The position numbers were made by a program, and so were the translations under genes. The notes under the pieces are model-generated. The model was given only the letters and a program-made list of their open reading frames with translations, was not told the DNA's origin and made no database searches. Shown here piece by piece: positions 47,117 through 59,137 of a stretch of 64,000 nt of DNA (within the stretch, counting starts at the first letter, position 1; the number at the start of each line of letters is the position of its first letter). The stretch comes from Numida meleagris. Taxonomy: Eukaryota; Chordata; Aves; Galliformes; Numididae. Location: positions 15,734,208-15,798,207 of the forward strand of contig NC_034438.1 in the NCBI RefSeq assembly GCF_002078875.1, in the 5' to 3' direction.

Positions 47117-50100
47117 AATAAGATACATTCCTAATCCAATACTGTGATTTGGCTAATAATATAATATTTTGCCATGTTACAATGCAACGCTACGCAAAGC
47201 TGAGGTTTTTTTGATGAACAAAATGAGACCACGTGGGTTTACAAACCACATCCTTTAAACTTTTGTTTTGTTTTGTTTTGAGCAATGACTATGGACTTTC
47301 CGCTAAGCACTTTCCTAATTGGATGCTAGTGGAAGCAAAATTAAAGTAGTTATTATAGTAGTGTATCTGAAAAACATGATTGTACAGTTGAAGATTTGTA
47401 TCAATAAATTTATTACTGATTTTACATTTCCCTTCCTACCTCAAGATCCTGCATTGTTACCATGATTTTGGAGTTTGCAGTATTCTACTGTGTATGCACA
47501 TTCCATTAAGCAGACTGTCCTGGAGTTAAGCAGATAAAATATAAGTTTTCCTATAATACCCACAGTCTATGGAATCTTACATCTTCAAAACATTTTAGTA
47601 AAACTTAATTAATTAATCTCTCTTCAATTATGAGTGCTCGCAAAAAAAGGTCAGTGATGATATACTATGAAGTCTCCAAGTGGTTATCACAGTTTCAAAG
47701 TGTCATAATGCATGTTTTCAAAACTCTCTCTCCTCCTCAGACCACTTTGGATGATGTTAGAAACACTTAGCTTTACCTTTAGAAAGAAATACAACCTTTT
47801 AAATGCTTGGCGTCCTTGTGAATCAAAATTGTCAACAGTGCAGAAGACAGAAAATTACAAGTAAATCTTGTTTTAGAAAGCTGTTTTTCCTCATCAGATA
47901 AAGTTTTTGGATGAGTCTATTTGTCCACTACTTTAAGATATTGGGGTGTGGTGTATACTTTTTGAATCAGCCTCCAAGATGATATTATTCCTTAGATTAA
48001 CAGTTCCAGCTAGACTCTGCAAAGTTGTTTGAATACAGTGGATTTTTTTCTCATGCCATTTTTATTGTATTCTCCTCAGCTGACAAGAAATAGAATTTTT
48101 TTTGGCAGAACACATTTATCCCATGCACCTTTGTGCACCTTTTTTCAAATCCAGCTCTTATTCTATTTATGCAATAAGTTTTGTCTAAGCATTGTTGTGT
48201 CAACAAGTTACTGTACGGCATTTTTATCGAATAACCAGTCACAGTAACCAAATTGTTACTTTGCCAAAGAATTAGATTTTTTTTTTCTCCCTCTCTCTCT
48301 CACACACACACACTCACATGCACACAGTGATTATCAGAAATCTGAAAGCCCTTCTGGCTTTGTGTTCCTGCACAGCAGCTCCCACCATGCTGCTGGTCTC
48401 AATGGCATAGCACGGCTCCCCTTGTTAACACTAGCATATCCTCCAGTATGCTTATCCTGGAAAAGATGCAACCTGACAATGCCATGGACATATCCACAGG
48501 GTACCCAACTATTGTGTCTCTACAGGGTAGTGGGACATTGCCTCATCTTCTCTCACTTACTGCCTTACACATTTCAACAAGGTAGACAAAAAGAGGGTCT
48601 TCTCAATCCCAAATTATGTGTGTTACTGCATTGTGCAATTCAGAAAATGTTTTTTCAAGAGTAACAAATGAAAAACTGTTGTGTAGTGATAGTCTAGAGC
48701 TCTATTCTAACTATCTCCATCCACTTAATGTGTCTGTGTCTTTTATAAACCAGCTAACTCTACAATGCTGAGTAGAAAATATATATACGTATATATATCA
48801 AATGACAATAAAATATTTTGGAAATATAATTTAGTGTAAACAATGTCAGTTCATTTCTTTTTCCTAAGTATTTTATTCTCCTCTCAGTGGAGCTAATGAA
48901 GTTAGGGGTAATTTTTTGTTCCCTCCTTTGGAAGTACAAAATCTTGCACAAGCTGAGGTAACACCACCCCCTTCTGTTCACACATAGTTAGATCCCTTCA
49001 TCTGTATAACCTACAGAACACTGGTATTCCCATAGCCAAGCAGTATGAGTGGATTTTACTGTTAGTTTTAATCACGCACACCAAACTGTATGTTTCCAAT
49101 TAAATCATTTTAATCATTGTCTAACTTAGATTATTGCAAGGATTTGTGGATATAAAATTATTAAGAGCTAAAGCAGATTATAATTTTGTTTTAACTTTAT
49201 AGCATGAATAAATACAAAATGTAATTAATAAAAATGCATTTAGGAGTTAAGGATCAATTTTGTTGTCTACAGATCATTTTCATTTTGACATGCCCATTTT
49301 AGTTTGTAAGATGGAAAGAATTTTACTCAATTGCCTTCTTATTTTATATATTCATCTTCCTACATAAGAATTGCTGAATACTAGAATATTATATTTAGAT
49401 AGGTTCCTCAGTATTACTTGATTAATTATTTGATTAGCAGTCTAGTACAACATTTGTATGGCCAGATTACTCACTTTGAAACAATTAAATTTGATGGTGA
49501 GGTTGTGGTTTCATGAGCATTTCCCTGGTTGGAAGCAGCAGCATGGTTCCCTTCACCCCTGGATGCTCATTTTCATGCTGTGAGCAAAAGCAGTGAGCTG
49601 ATCTTGGGCTGAACCAGTTTAAACATAATTTAGCTAAAACCAGCCATGATGCTGTCAGCGCAAGGAAAAGTTCCAGGTCACTGTGCAGCTACCGGAGCAG
49701 CAGAAGGTTGGGGAGAAGCCACACAGCTGGTGAGAAGAAGGAGATGGACACTGAGGTACTCCTTAAGCTTGGATTTTTTTGTTGAAGACTCTTTAACAGT
49801 ATTGTTGAGTAAAGGTTTGAATGTTCCCCTACATGCACAAGTTAACCATTTTAAAAGGTAAAGAAAAGCTAAGAATATTCTGAAAGTTTTTAGCAAGTCA
49901 CTGAAGTAAAAACACCACTAAAGGTGTTGCTCTGCCTATCAGACTATCAAATTGTCCCACCTATGAGTCAACCAGCAAATTCAGATCAAAGGAGAAACTG
50001 TTTGGTAGTCTGGAGAAAGTCACTACCTGCTTTCCAGCACCACTGAGGCAAAGTGAAGCTCTTGTGTTAGTCCTGAGGCAATCTATGTGATAAGCAACGT

Positions 50101-51010
50101 TCAGACTTTGTCGTGCAAGATGATATGAAAACTGGGAAGAATGACTCTATGGAAAGACAGACCTTGCTACAGATACTGTACGTGAACACCATGTTCTATT
50201 TTCTTTTCCCTGGCTGTCTTTATGAGTCATTGTATTGCATGGAAGACTCTGCATCTACACGGTCATGATAACCATTCTGTGAAATGCCAAGGTGCTTGAA
50301 GCATTCTGGGAGGAAGGACATTGCTCCTTGAATGAACCAAAAGAAACTTATGATAAAAGTGCAACTCAGCAACACATTTTTCTACCCACATCCTACAGAG
50401 TGCAACTACTGATTTATTAAAAATTTAGAGAAAACTCACAACATTTTGGAGATTCCTAAACAAAGTATAATGCTGGTATGAGTGATATTTCATTGCCTCC
50501 AGTCTGTTTTTCAGAAAAGTATCGTGAAACCTTGTGATTATCACATCTCTGTGTGATAGCTAACTGGCTGAGGTAGAGAGCAAGCATAAAATCAAAGATG
50601 TATCCAGACATGGTGTCAAGTGCTGCAAAAAAGCAGTGTCCAGAGAAACAAAACAGTTTTTTACAGTGATAGAATTGCAGAACACAGAGTGGAGAGAAAG
50701 AGAGGAAAGCAGGGTAAAAAATAAATAAATTGGCAACAAGAAGGAGACAGCAAAGGAAAAAGAGAAAAAGAGTTTTGGTGACTTGCAATTGGTGTGATTT
50801 TCAGAAAAGTCTTCCTTCCTCTCTAACAGTAGCCAAAAGTTGTTTCTCGGCTCAATAGTTCTGTGTTTTATAAAGAGTCATACCCACTCTCTTCTTGTTT
50901 CTATTAGATGAATCATTTCTGCTATCAGGAGGCCACCTGGACCTGTCAGAGACAAGACACTCCTTGCCCACTTGTGAAATACAAAAGATTGTAGCTACAA
51001 ATGCATACAT
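47117..51010. other. Intergenic sequence, nothing recognised
   Basis: Unique-looking. Contains a (TTTTG)n run at about 47262-47281, a short (CT)n-(CA)n junction at about 48286-48311 and a TA-rich patch near 48778-48800. A 100-codon frame at 48362-48664 has no recognisable family. Confidence 0.45.
48286..48311 (+). repeat. Short (CT)n-(CA)n microsatellite junction
   Basis: A CT-rich run passes directly into CA repeats. It is too short to be more than a simple repeat. Confidence 0.8.
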
Positions 51011-51278
51011 GTCAGTTGCTCTGAAAGCAATGCTTCCTAACTTCCTTAGAAACTACAACAGATACAAAGAGACCAACAATGCTATTTATACAGAAAATTC
51101 TCAGCTACAAAACACAATTCTTCAACACTGTCATCACCATTACCTACACATTTTTACCAGCGATGAACAAGAGCCTGCATGGCATGCTCACAAAAATCTG
51201 CACCAGTGGAAGTGATCCACTGTCATTTTCACCACTGCTGAAATGCACCATGCACCATCTCACTGTGCTCACATCTGC
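51011..51278 (-). mobile_element. Mariner (Galluhop-like) scrap, minus orientation
   Basis: It begins GTTGCTCTGAAAGCAATGCT, a slightly degraded mariner terminus. It continues with GAAACTACAACAGATACAAA and the TTCTCAGCTACAAAACAC block shared with the copies at 13250 and 31122. It then jumps to CACCATCTCACTGTGCTCAC (the VSTVR region in the other copies). Only about 270 bp are left, and no right terminal repeat was seen. Confidence 0.8.
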
Positions 51279-52539
51279 TGCTGTTTTTTTCCCTCTAACT
51301 TTTCAACAGTCCAAACCCTCCATTCTAGAGCACATTTCCAGTAGATTACTCTTTTACCTAACAAAAAAGCAGATATCTTCTTGATATTTTAAAAATCAGA
51401 AACTCCCTCTCTGGACAGATTTTCAGATTTAATGGCAAGCTCATGTGTAGACATTATTTGAAAATGCTAAAAAAGTATTTTTATGTACAATTGGATGAGC
51501 TTTGGGTATTCATTTTGCTGAAAGATTTTCCCCAAAGTTATCCCCAGGTTTTAATTTCCTGGCTTTTTACACTGTCTGACTCTGAATGGAAGTGTACCCC
51601 AGAGGGCGTTATCCATGGCTTCTGGGCTTCCAGTATGCCATTGCATGTCTTGTAGTCAATATATTTGTAAATGATGTGTACGGTCCAGGCTGTCACACGT
51701 GTTCTCTCTGCCTCTGTGTTCTTACACATTAGACTGTAAGTGAAAAAAATAGATTGTAAAAAATATAATTCATAATAATTAATAACACTCCAGTATAGTC
51801 ACTCCACCTTCTTATAGAAAACAGGTAGTAACCCAAGTCATCCAAAGGTCAGCATCATATTTTCATCAAGTTCTTGAAGTGGAAAATGTCCAGGAAAGAT
51901 TGTTGTCAAGATGCTATCCACAGTTACAAACAGACCATGCTCCAACAAACAATGAATATGCTGTTGATTAGTTTAAGGAGAGGGATTTCTCAGTTTAAGG
52001 TGGAAAAAAGTCTCCAGATTGAGCATGGGATGATACAAGAAGTCCTTTTTCCTCACCACTTACAATTACAAACAATAGTAGGAGGATATCCAGAAAGCCA
52101 TGAAGTACGGGAAACAAAATGTTTCACCTACGAATGGAAAAAAAAAAAATTCCAAAAGAAATGAAAAAAAAATAGTAAAAAGTATAAAATACTTACAGAT
52201 GACACATTTCTTTTTTTATTTAAATACTCCATATTTGATAGTCAAAGTAATTGTCAAAGTGGAGTTTATTGCACATCCAAAAGAGATAAGAACTAAAAAG
52301 GAGCTGATGTGATTGAAGTAAAATGAAGGAGGCAGTTAGAACTAATAAATTACAGAAATCTTCCAAAAGAAGACATGCTGTCAAAACAGGAAATGAATCG
52401 AAATTAAGTCTGGTGAGTCAAATACAAAAATTTCATGATGGTAACCAAACCAGATTTTGAGGAACTACTTGAGCACTTTTTCAAATACTTCAGATGTGGG
52501 ATGTTCACTAGAGTGTCTATCAGGCCAAAAGATAACTGA
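51279..52539. other. Intergenic sequence, possibly old LINE flank
   Basis: Nothing firmly recognised. Part of 51870-52540 may belong to the same decayed LINE suspected just downstream, but the translation is too broken to support it. Confidence 0.35.
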
Positions 52540-52800
52540 AGGTAAGCTATTGTCACAGCAGAAAATTTATATCCAAATTTTGAACATCCAAGCAGCTTTT
52601 GAAAAAGTCCCATATCAAAGATTCTCAAAAGAAATTATATTGTCATGTCCTTTTATATGTTAAGAGCTGGCTGAAAAAATAGGAAATGTAGAACAAAAAT
52701 GATCAAAGGAAAAGGTTATTAGCACAGACCGATAGGGCTCCTATCCTATGATATATGCTGCATAAAAATAGTAAATGTACAGAAAAATCAAACAGTTCTG
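52540..52800 (+). mobile_element. Possible very old LINE (CR1/L3-like) reverse-transcriptase remnant
   Basis: The plus-strand frame around 52560-52640 reads IQAAFEKVPYQRFSKEI, which resembles the '(L)DFQKAFDKVPHQRLLKKL' palm block of CR1/L3-type LINE reverse transcriptases, including the AF.KVP. series. The following DNA (GAGCTGGCTGAAAAAATAGG) fits the next stretch of such elements ('WL..RKQ.V'). The catalytic Asp position is occupied by a different residue. The evidence is a short motif match only. Confidence 0.35.
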
Positions 52801-53087
52801 AGGTTCTCTTAAAATTACATCAATGATGTCAAACTGCTAAGTCACAAATTAATATGTGATGGGCACTGTGTCACCCAGAGAGTGCATGCCATTAGCTTCT
52901 CTTCTGGGAACTAGTAAGCAAATTTTCCAAAATATTTTGGCACGCTGTTTCTTGGCACAGGCTAACAAATGCTGTTTCTGAACTGAAATTTCCATCTCTT
53001 TCAGAGAATCTCTGAGAGAATTTTAGTGCTTTGTGCTGGCCCACCCTGGGATCATGGCTGGCCAATGCACAATTGCTCCTTCAGCTG

Positions 53088-53379
53088 TGTCCTGGATTCA
53101 GCAGGGACAGAATTGATTTTCCTCATGATGTCTGGTATGATGCTATCATTATCAATAATGTTGATAATACACCGATGTTTTAATTGTTACTGGGCAGTGC
53201 TGTACAAAGCCATGTTTCACTTTCTCAGCTTCTTGTACTCTTGTGCCAGCAAGTGGGTTAAGGGGACACAAGGAGCTAGGAGAGGACAAAACCAGCACCT
53301 AAAATGGCCAAAGGGATATTCCATACCATATGACATCATGCAAATAGCTATAAAACTAGGGGGAGTTAACTGGGAGGGT
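53088..53379 (+). mobile_element. ERVL-type LTR fragment, 5' part
   Basis: It begins TGTCCTGGATTCAGCAGGGA and continues through TAATGTTGATAATACACCGA and then TATTCCATACCATATGACAT, CATGCAAATAGCTATAAAAC and GGGGGAGTTAACTGGGAGGG. This order is characteristic of a widespread avian ERVL LTR. The U3 side and TATA region are kept. The downstream part is missing, and the fragment stops against an A-rich stretch just before the long CR1. Confidence 0.75.
53349..53355 (+). promoter_or_regulatory. TATA box of ERVL-type LTR fragment
   Basis: TATAAAA in the position expected for the LTR promoter, shortly after the CATATGACATCATGC block. The downstream LTR part is missing, and activity is not shown. Confidence 0.4.
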
Positions 53380-53425
53380 ATCTCAAAAAGAAACAAAAAA
53401 AGAACAAAAAAAAAGATAATATTAT

Positions 53426-55952
53426 CATGAAATCATAGAATCACCAAGGTTGGAAAAGACGTCTAAGATCATCCAGCCCAACTGTGCACATATCACCAAT
53501 ATTTCCCACTAAACCGTGTCACTTAGGACAACATCTAAACATTTCTTGAATACCTCCAGGATCAGTGACACCACCACCTCCCTGGGCAGCCCGTTCCAGT
53601 GCCTGACTACTCTCCTGGAGAAGAAGTATTTCCTAACACCCAACCTGAATCTCCTCTGGTGCAACTTGGGGCCATGTACAGGTGGTTGATCACTTCCCTG
53701 CTCCTGCTGGCAGCGCTATTTCTGATCCAACTCAGGATGCCACTGGCCTTCTTGGACACCTGGGCATGCTGCTGGCTCATGCTCAGCCAAGTGCTGACCA
53801 ATACCCCCAGGTCCATTTCCTCTACACAGTCTTTCAGCCACTCTGCCCCAAGCCTGCAGTGTTGCTTGGGGTTGTTGTGGCCAAAGTGTGGGATCCGGCA
53901 CTTGGTCTCATTGAATTTCATCCCACTGGCCTCAGCCTAGAGATCCAGCCTGTCCAAATTTCTTTGTAGGGCCTTCCTACCCCCAGGCAGATCAGTGCTT
54001 CGTCCCATTTTGGTGTCATCTGCAAACTTACCGAGGATGCACTCAATGCCTTTATCCAAGTCATCAATAAAGATACTGAACAGAACAGGCCCTAGCACTG
54101 ATCCCTGGCGAGCACCACTCATGACCGGTCCCCAGCTGGATTTAACTCCATTCAACACCGCTCTCTAAGCCTGGCCCTCTGGCCGGTTTTGTACGCAGCA
54201 AAGAGTGTACCTGGCCAAGCCATGGGCTGCCAGCTTCTCGAGGAGAACACTGTAGGAGACAGTGTCAAAGGCTTTGCTGAAGCCTAGGTAGACTATGTCA
54301 GCAGCCTTTCCCTCATCCACCAGGTGGATCACTCCATCAGGTTGGTCAAGCAAGGCCTGCCTTTCATGAACCCATGCTGGCTAGGTCTGATCTTCAGGTT
54401 GTCCCGCACACGTCATGTGATCTCTCTCAAGATGATCTGCTCCATAACCTCACCTGGCACTGAGTAGCAGGCCTGTAGTTCCCCAGATCCTCCTTATGAC
54501 TGTTCTTATAGATGGGAGTCACTTTAACAAGCCTCCAATCCTCTGGGACCTCTCCAGTTGACCAGGAATGTTGATAGATGATGGAAGGCGGCTTGGCTAT
54601 CACCTCTATCAGCTCCCTTAGCACCCTCAGGTGGATCCCATCTGACTTCATGGATTTGTGGCAGTCCAGGTGGAATAGTAGGTCTCTGACTGTTTCCACC
54701 TGAATCGTGGCAAGGTTTATGCTGCTCCTCATCCAAGACTTCGAGGTCATGGAGTAGAGCACCCTGTGGATAACTGATCTGAATTTAAAGACATATGTAA
54801 AGAAGGCACTGACAACCTCAGCCTTTTCCTTATCCTCAGTGGTCACATTCCCCACCACATCTAGTAAAGGATGGAGATTTTCCTTTGCCCTTCTCTTACT
54901 GTTAATGTATTTGTAAAAAAGTTTTTTGTTCTCTTTTACCACAGTGGCCAGGCTTAGTTCAAGCTTGGCTTTTTTTGCCTTTTTAATTTTCTCCCTGCAC
55001 ATCCTAACAACTTCATTGTACTCTCTTCAAGTTGCCCTTCCCTTCTTCCACAGGAGGTAGAATCTCTTTCTCCTGGAGCCTCAGGAAAAGCTCCCTGTTC
55101 ATCCACACCGGTCTTCTTCCCCACTGGCTCATCTTGCAGCACAGGTGGACAGCCTGCTCCTGTGCCTTTAAGACTTCCTTCTTGAGGAGCAATCAGCCTT
55201 CCTTCTCCTTTATCCTTCAGGACTGAAGTCCAAGGGACTCTCCCTACCGATGTCCTGAACAGTTCAAAATCTGCTCTCCAGAGCTCTAAGGTACCAGTTT
55301 TGCTGCCCCACCTCCTGAGTTCACCAAAAATTGAGAACTCTGCCATTTCATGGTCACTCTGTTCAGAACAGCTTCCAACCTCCACATCTCCCACTGGTCA
55401 TTCTCAGTTTGTGAACAGCAAGTCTGGCAGGGCATCTCCCCTGCTAGAATCTCTTACCAGCTGTGTCAGGAAGTTATTTTCCACACACTCTAGAAACCTC
55501 CTAGACTGCTTCTTCTGCACTGTATTGTATTTCCAGCATATATCAAGGAAGTTGAGATCTCCCATGAGAACAAGGGCTGGTGATTGCACAGCTTCTTCCA
55601 GCTGTTTGTAGAAAGCCTCACCTGTTCCTTCAGATCTGTCTCTTAAGGTTAGGCGGCCTATAACAGGCACCCACCAGCATGTCAGCCCTGCTGGCCGTCC
55701 CCCTGATCATTACCCATAGAGATTCAACCTTATCACTCCCAGCCCCAAGCTCAACAACATCAAAACACTCTGTAACATAGAGAGCCATGCCACCACCCCT
55801 CCTTCCTTGACTATCCCTTCTGAAGAGCTTATAGCCATTCATTGCAGCACTCTAGTCATGGGAGTGATCCCACCATGTTTCCATATTGGCAATTAAGTCA
55901 TAGTTTACCTGCCGCACAATGGCTTCCAGCTCCTCCTATTTGTTGCCCATGC
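53426..55952 (-). mobile_element. CR1 LINE, longest copy in window (about 2.5 kb), minus orientation
   Basis: The left edge carries AAATCATAGAATCACCAAGG, the reversed CR1 tail. Moving right the element reads backward through the 3' UTR, the RT C-terminus, the RT palm, the linker and the endonuclease. It is lost near 55952 at the 'MGNK.EELEAIV' start of ORF2, so ORF1 and the 5' UTR are missing. Around 53690 a deletion removes the segment between the REVINHLY region and the last C-terminal block. Several frameshifts divide the frame, but the sequence is less decayed than the copy at 440-2054. Confidence 0.93.
53607..55905 (-). pseudogene. CR1 ORF2 protein remnant (endonuclease, reverse transcriptase)
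   Basis: From the right, the endonuclease starts with a decayed NYDLIANMETWWD (near 55870-55910). It continues with NGYKLFRRDSQGRRGGGMAL (from 55842) and VLMGDLNFLDICWK (within 55404-55670). The linker and RT entry follow at 54427-55002 with KENKKLFYKYINSKRRAKEN, DGIHLRVLREL, VPEDWRLVKVTPIYK and LGNYRP. The palm block at 54165-54353 reads YLGFSKAFDTVSY: the first catalytic Asp of 'YLDFSKAF' is Gly here (codon 54282-54284). The second block is intact at 54015-54026 as FADD, preceded by [17 protein letters not shown]. The thumb region follows at 53607-53921. Frameshifts between all blocks and the Asp loss make it inactive. Confidence 0.85.
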
Positions 55953-57564
55953 TGTTATCACATTGTTTTTCTTTTACAGCCAAAACATAATATCATATGA
56001 TACTCTATGAAGAAAATCAATTATCTCCCAGCTGAAATTAGGACAAGGAGTAACCTGGTGTCACAGCCTATGTTATGCAGCCTGTGTTTCATCAGCCAGT
56101 GATGTTATTGCTACCATCTTGTCCATCTTGTTGCATTACACTATTAATGGAGAGGTAGCATGGTCCTACATTCCCTACTGCAGGCCCTGGACCTGCCTCC
56201 TGGAGCACCTGCCTCAAAGTGATGCTTGACTTGTAGGTGGGAGGCAAGTTCTCTAGTAAATGCCAAAGCAGAAGCCTTTGGGGTAGCTGACATTCCCAAA
56301 TGTTGGCCTCTCTGATACTTTGAAGATGTTTCCATGGCCAGATATTACCAATGAAATATGAACAATGACAGAGTACTCTTGGGCCTGGTACCTTCATTGG
56401 GTAGCTTAAGATGGTGGTGTATAAATAACCAAGCTGTTGCAAGCCTAGATCCTAAAGGTCATGCTTTCCCATAACACTTGCAGCACAAAATATGACCAAT
56501 GATGTGTGGAGTTAATCTCTTCATGACTAAGAATAAGATGCTGTAACTTTAGTATTCCTCTCACACAGTTTTGAGGATCTTCAAAGTCTGGATACATAAA
56601 CTGTGTTTTCATGTTTAAATTTAATCATAGTAGCCCTCAGGCCTTCAATCTTTATGCACATAAGTATATCATCTGGTTCTAGAAAATAATGAAGTAGTAG
56701 TTAATACTGACTGAGTAGCAGCCATTACAGTCAAAGGAAGATTTCAAAAATTTGCTCAAATATACAGGTAAGTGTCTTCTCTCCAGTATAAATCATCACT
56801 TCAGAATTAAAAACAAAGCAAAAGAAAGCAAAAAAACATGCTGCAAACCAACCATAAATAATGCTAATGTATTATAAAGCAGTACTTTAATTTCTTCCCA
56901 TTGGATTATTTTCAACATGCCACTAGAACATAAATTACAAGACTTTCAGCACGAACCAAAACGTGTAGCTTTTCTTACAGGGATTTTAGTTTAGAAAGAG
57001 AAAGAAAGGTACAAAGAACACAATAAATTGTCAGGCCTTGTAATTTCACCTCAAATCTTTGCACAAAGGGTTAACTAGCTATGTTTCAACACTAACTTTT
57101 TTAATATGGAAATCTTATTCTCAAACTGAGTTGAGATGGTGAAATGAATGTAAACAAAAGAAGATTCTGATGATTTAGTGTACCATTGTGTTGCTTAAAA
57201 TAAGCAAAAATCTAATAAATTATTGTCAAGTTCAAAAAGAATTGCATTTATTCCTTTGTGACCTTTTGTCAAACTGTGTATAATTCTGCTTACTGTACAT
57301 GAACCACCTGTGCAGATAAGCCTCTTTACATGTCTATATTCATTTGAAACAATATAATTCAAACTGCAATTTAAAGTGAAGTTCTAGCTTTTCCACATTT
57401 TGGTGCTTACAATGTCAAAATAATAAAAAAAAAATTATTTGAGGAGTTGAATTACAGTTTCTAGTCATTACTGTTGCTTCCAGACACAGGTTGCACTTTA
57501 AAAAGTATACATATTTTAAAATTACTTAACAGGTGTGATTATCAAAACCCATTATGCTCTCTAT

Positions 57565-57587
57565 AAAAATAAATAAATAAATAAATA
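57565..57587 (+). repeat. (AAAT)n microsatellite
   Basis: About five AAAT units following an A-rich run. Confidence 0.85.
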
Positions 57588-58597
57588 CAGGCAAGAAAAT
57601 GATGAGTGACTATATATCATGGTTACTAGTACTACTGTGATATATGAAACCATCACTATTGCAAATGTTTGTGAAGATAACTGTTGAATGGGTTGATATA
57701 ATTTCATCCAGGAGAAAGTGAGGCCTATGTGTTTCTGCATTACTCTTAATACTAAAGGTGACCTAAAACAACTTCTATGTTAGTTAGATCTCCTCTAAAC
57801 AAACTCAGAATTTTAACCTGAAAAATCAATGGTATTTTTGTGGGTTTTTTTTCTGCTGAACTTTATCTACTTCCAAAGAAGTCATAATAGTGTTATTGTA
57901 CGGATATTACCTTCAGAAATATCTAACAGAAACCTCAGTATTTAAAGCACACACTCTGTGATGCATTTCAGCATTAAACAGTGTTATGTGATCAGATCTC
58001 TGCAAGACAGGCTCATAATTTTTAAGGAGAGGAGTCTATGCAAATATTATAGGACATTTCCATGAAAAGCTATAGAAAATGTCTTTTTTCAATTAAACAT
58101 TGCTCATTACTTATATGCTTCCGAAAAACTTTCTCTTCCACTTCAAGAAAAAAAAAATACAAACCCTCAACAAAAATGACAACAGCAACAAAATTATACT
58201 GTAAGATCTTTGTCTTTGAATCATGCAATAAATTCCAAAATATTGAACATGATAAATTGTAACTTTCCAGTGTAAAAACCTTATCTTAAAGAATATTCCA
58301 AACACTCATTGCTGAAGTTCAGACCAATAAGTAAGAAACTCCCCAACGATCAAGAACAGCCATATGTTAGGTATCATAGACAAAAGCATACATGCAGAAA
58401 GGCTCAGTCAGCTTCAGGTTGTACATCTTTTACAAATCTCAGGTTTGTAAAAATAGATTTCAGACTTAAATTTTTGAAACATTTTATTTCTGTTAGAAGT
58501 AATTGCAGCAATGCCTAAGACTCTACTTCCATAATTTGTTCAAGAGCACCAGCAGTACAGGGCAGATTCTTCCATTAATATATGTGTGTATGAAAGG

Positions 58598-58621
58598 TTT
58601 TTTTTTTTTTTTTTTTTTTTT
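58598..58621 (+). repeat. Poly(T) run of 24
   Basis: An uninterrupted T homopolymer. No TTTATT signal is seen immediately to its right that would suggest a minus-strand processed transcript. Confidence 0.95.
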
Positions 58622-59066
58622 GTCTTCTGATAGATGGAAGAAAACAGTGAAAGTGAAAGAGCAAAAAGATTTGCATCAATTCTCAATAACCTACATGAAA
58701 AACATTCACTTCAGGAAGGACATATATTTGTATTACCAGCCAAGTAGATAGTTTAAGTGTGGGAAAGAGCCTACTCTTTGTCCTCATTTTTTTGGTACTG
58801 ATCTCCTACTGTGCATGTGGAATAGTACTCCTAAAAAAAGAATGAGATTTTAAAATTTTTTGGATTTCTGCCTCTCAATTGTACTTCTTTTGTTGTGAAA
58901 CTGCGAATGAAATTTATTGTCGACTTTAGCTCGAGTTCAAAAAAATGAGGGTAATAATGCCACCGAGTGGTGGGAAATAAAAAGAGCCACAAAATCAATG
59001 TAGTTGCAGAGATGCTTAGATAATCCTAAGAAGGTTATTACCCCAAGATCTTCCCTGAATCCACAA

Positions 59067-59137
59067 GGAAAAAAAAAAAAGGAAGAAAGAAAGTAGCAAG
59101 AAAGCACGCAAGAAAAAAAGCAAGAAGGAAAGAATGA
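59067..59137 (+). repeat. Purine-rich low-complexity tract
   Basis: A poly(A) run passes into AAGAAAG/AAGCAAG-type sequence. Simple sequence only. Confidence 0.8.

Noticed and set aside
48362..48664. 100-codon plus-strand frame starting near a CAG-rich stretch
   Set aside because: No family, no conserved motif and no clear splice sites. It remains a chance frame.
53026..53430. 134-codon plus-strand frame
   Set aside because: Most of it is translated ERVL-type LTR sequence followed by A-rich DNA; no protein family is recognisable.
53599..55611. Several plus-strand frames of 60 to 113 codons
   Set aside because: They are antisense to the long minus-strand CR1.
58598..58621. Poly(T) run as a possible retrogene tail in minus orientation
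   Set aside because: There is no polyadenylation signal complement beside it and no coding similarity to its right.
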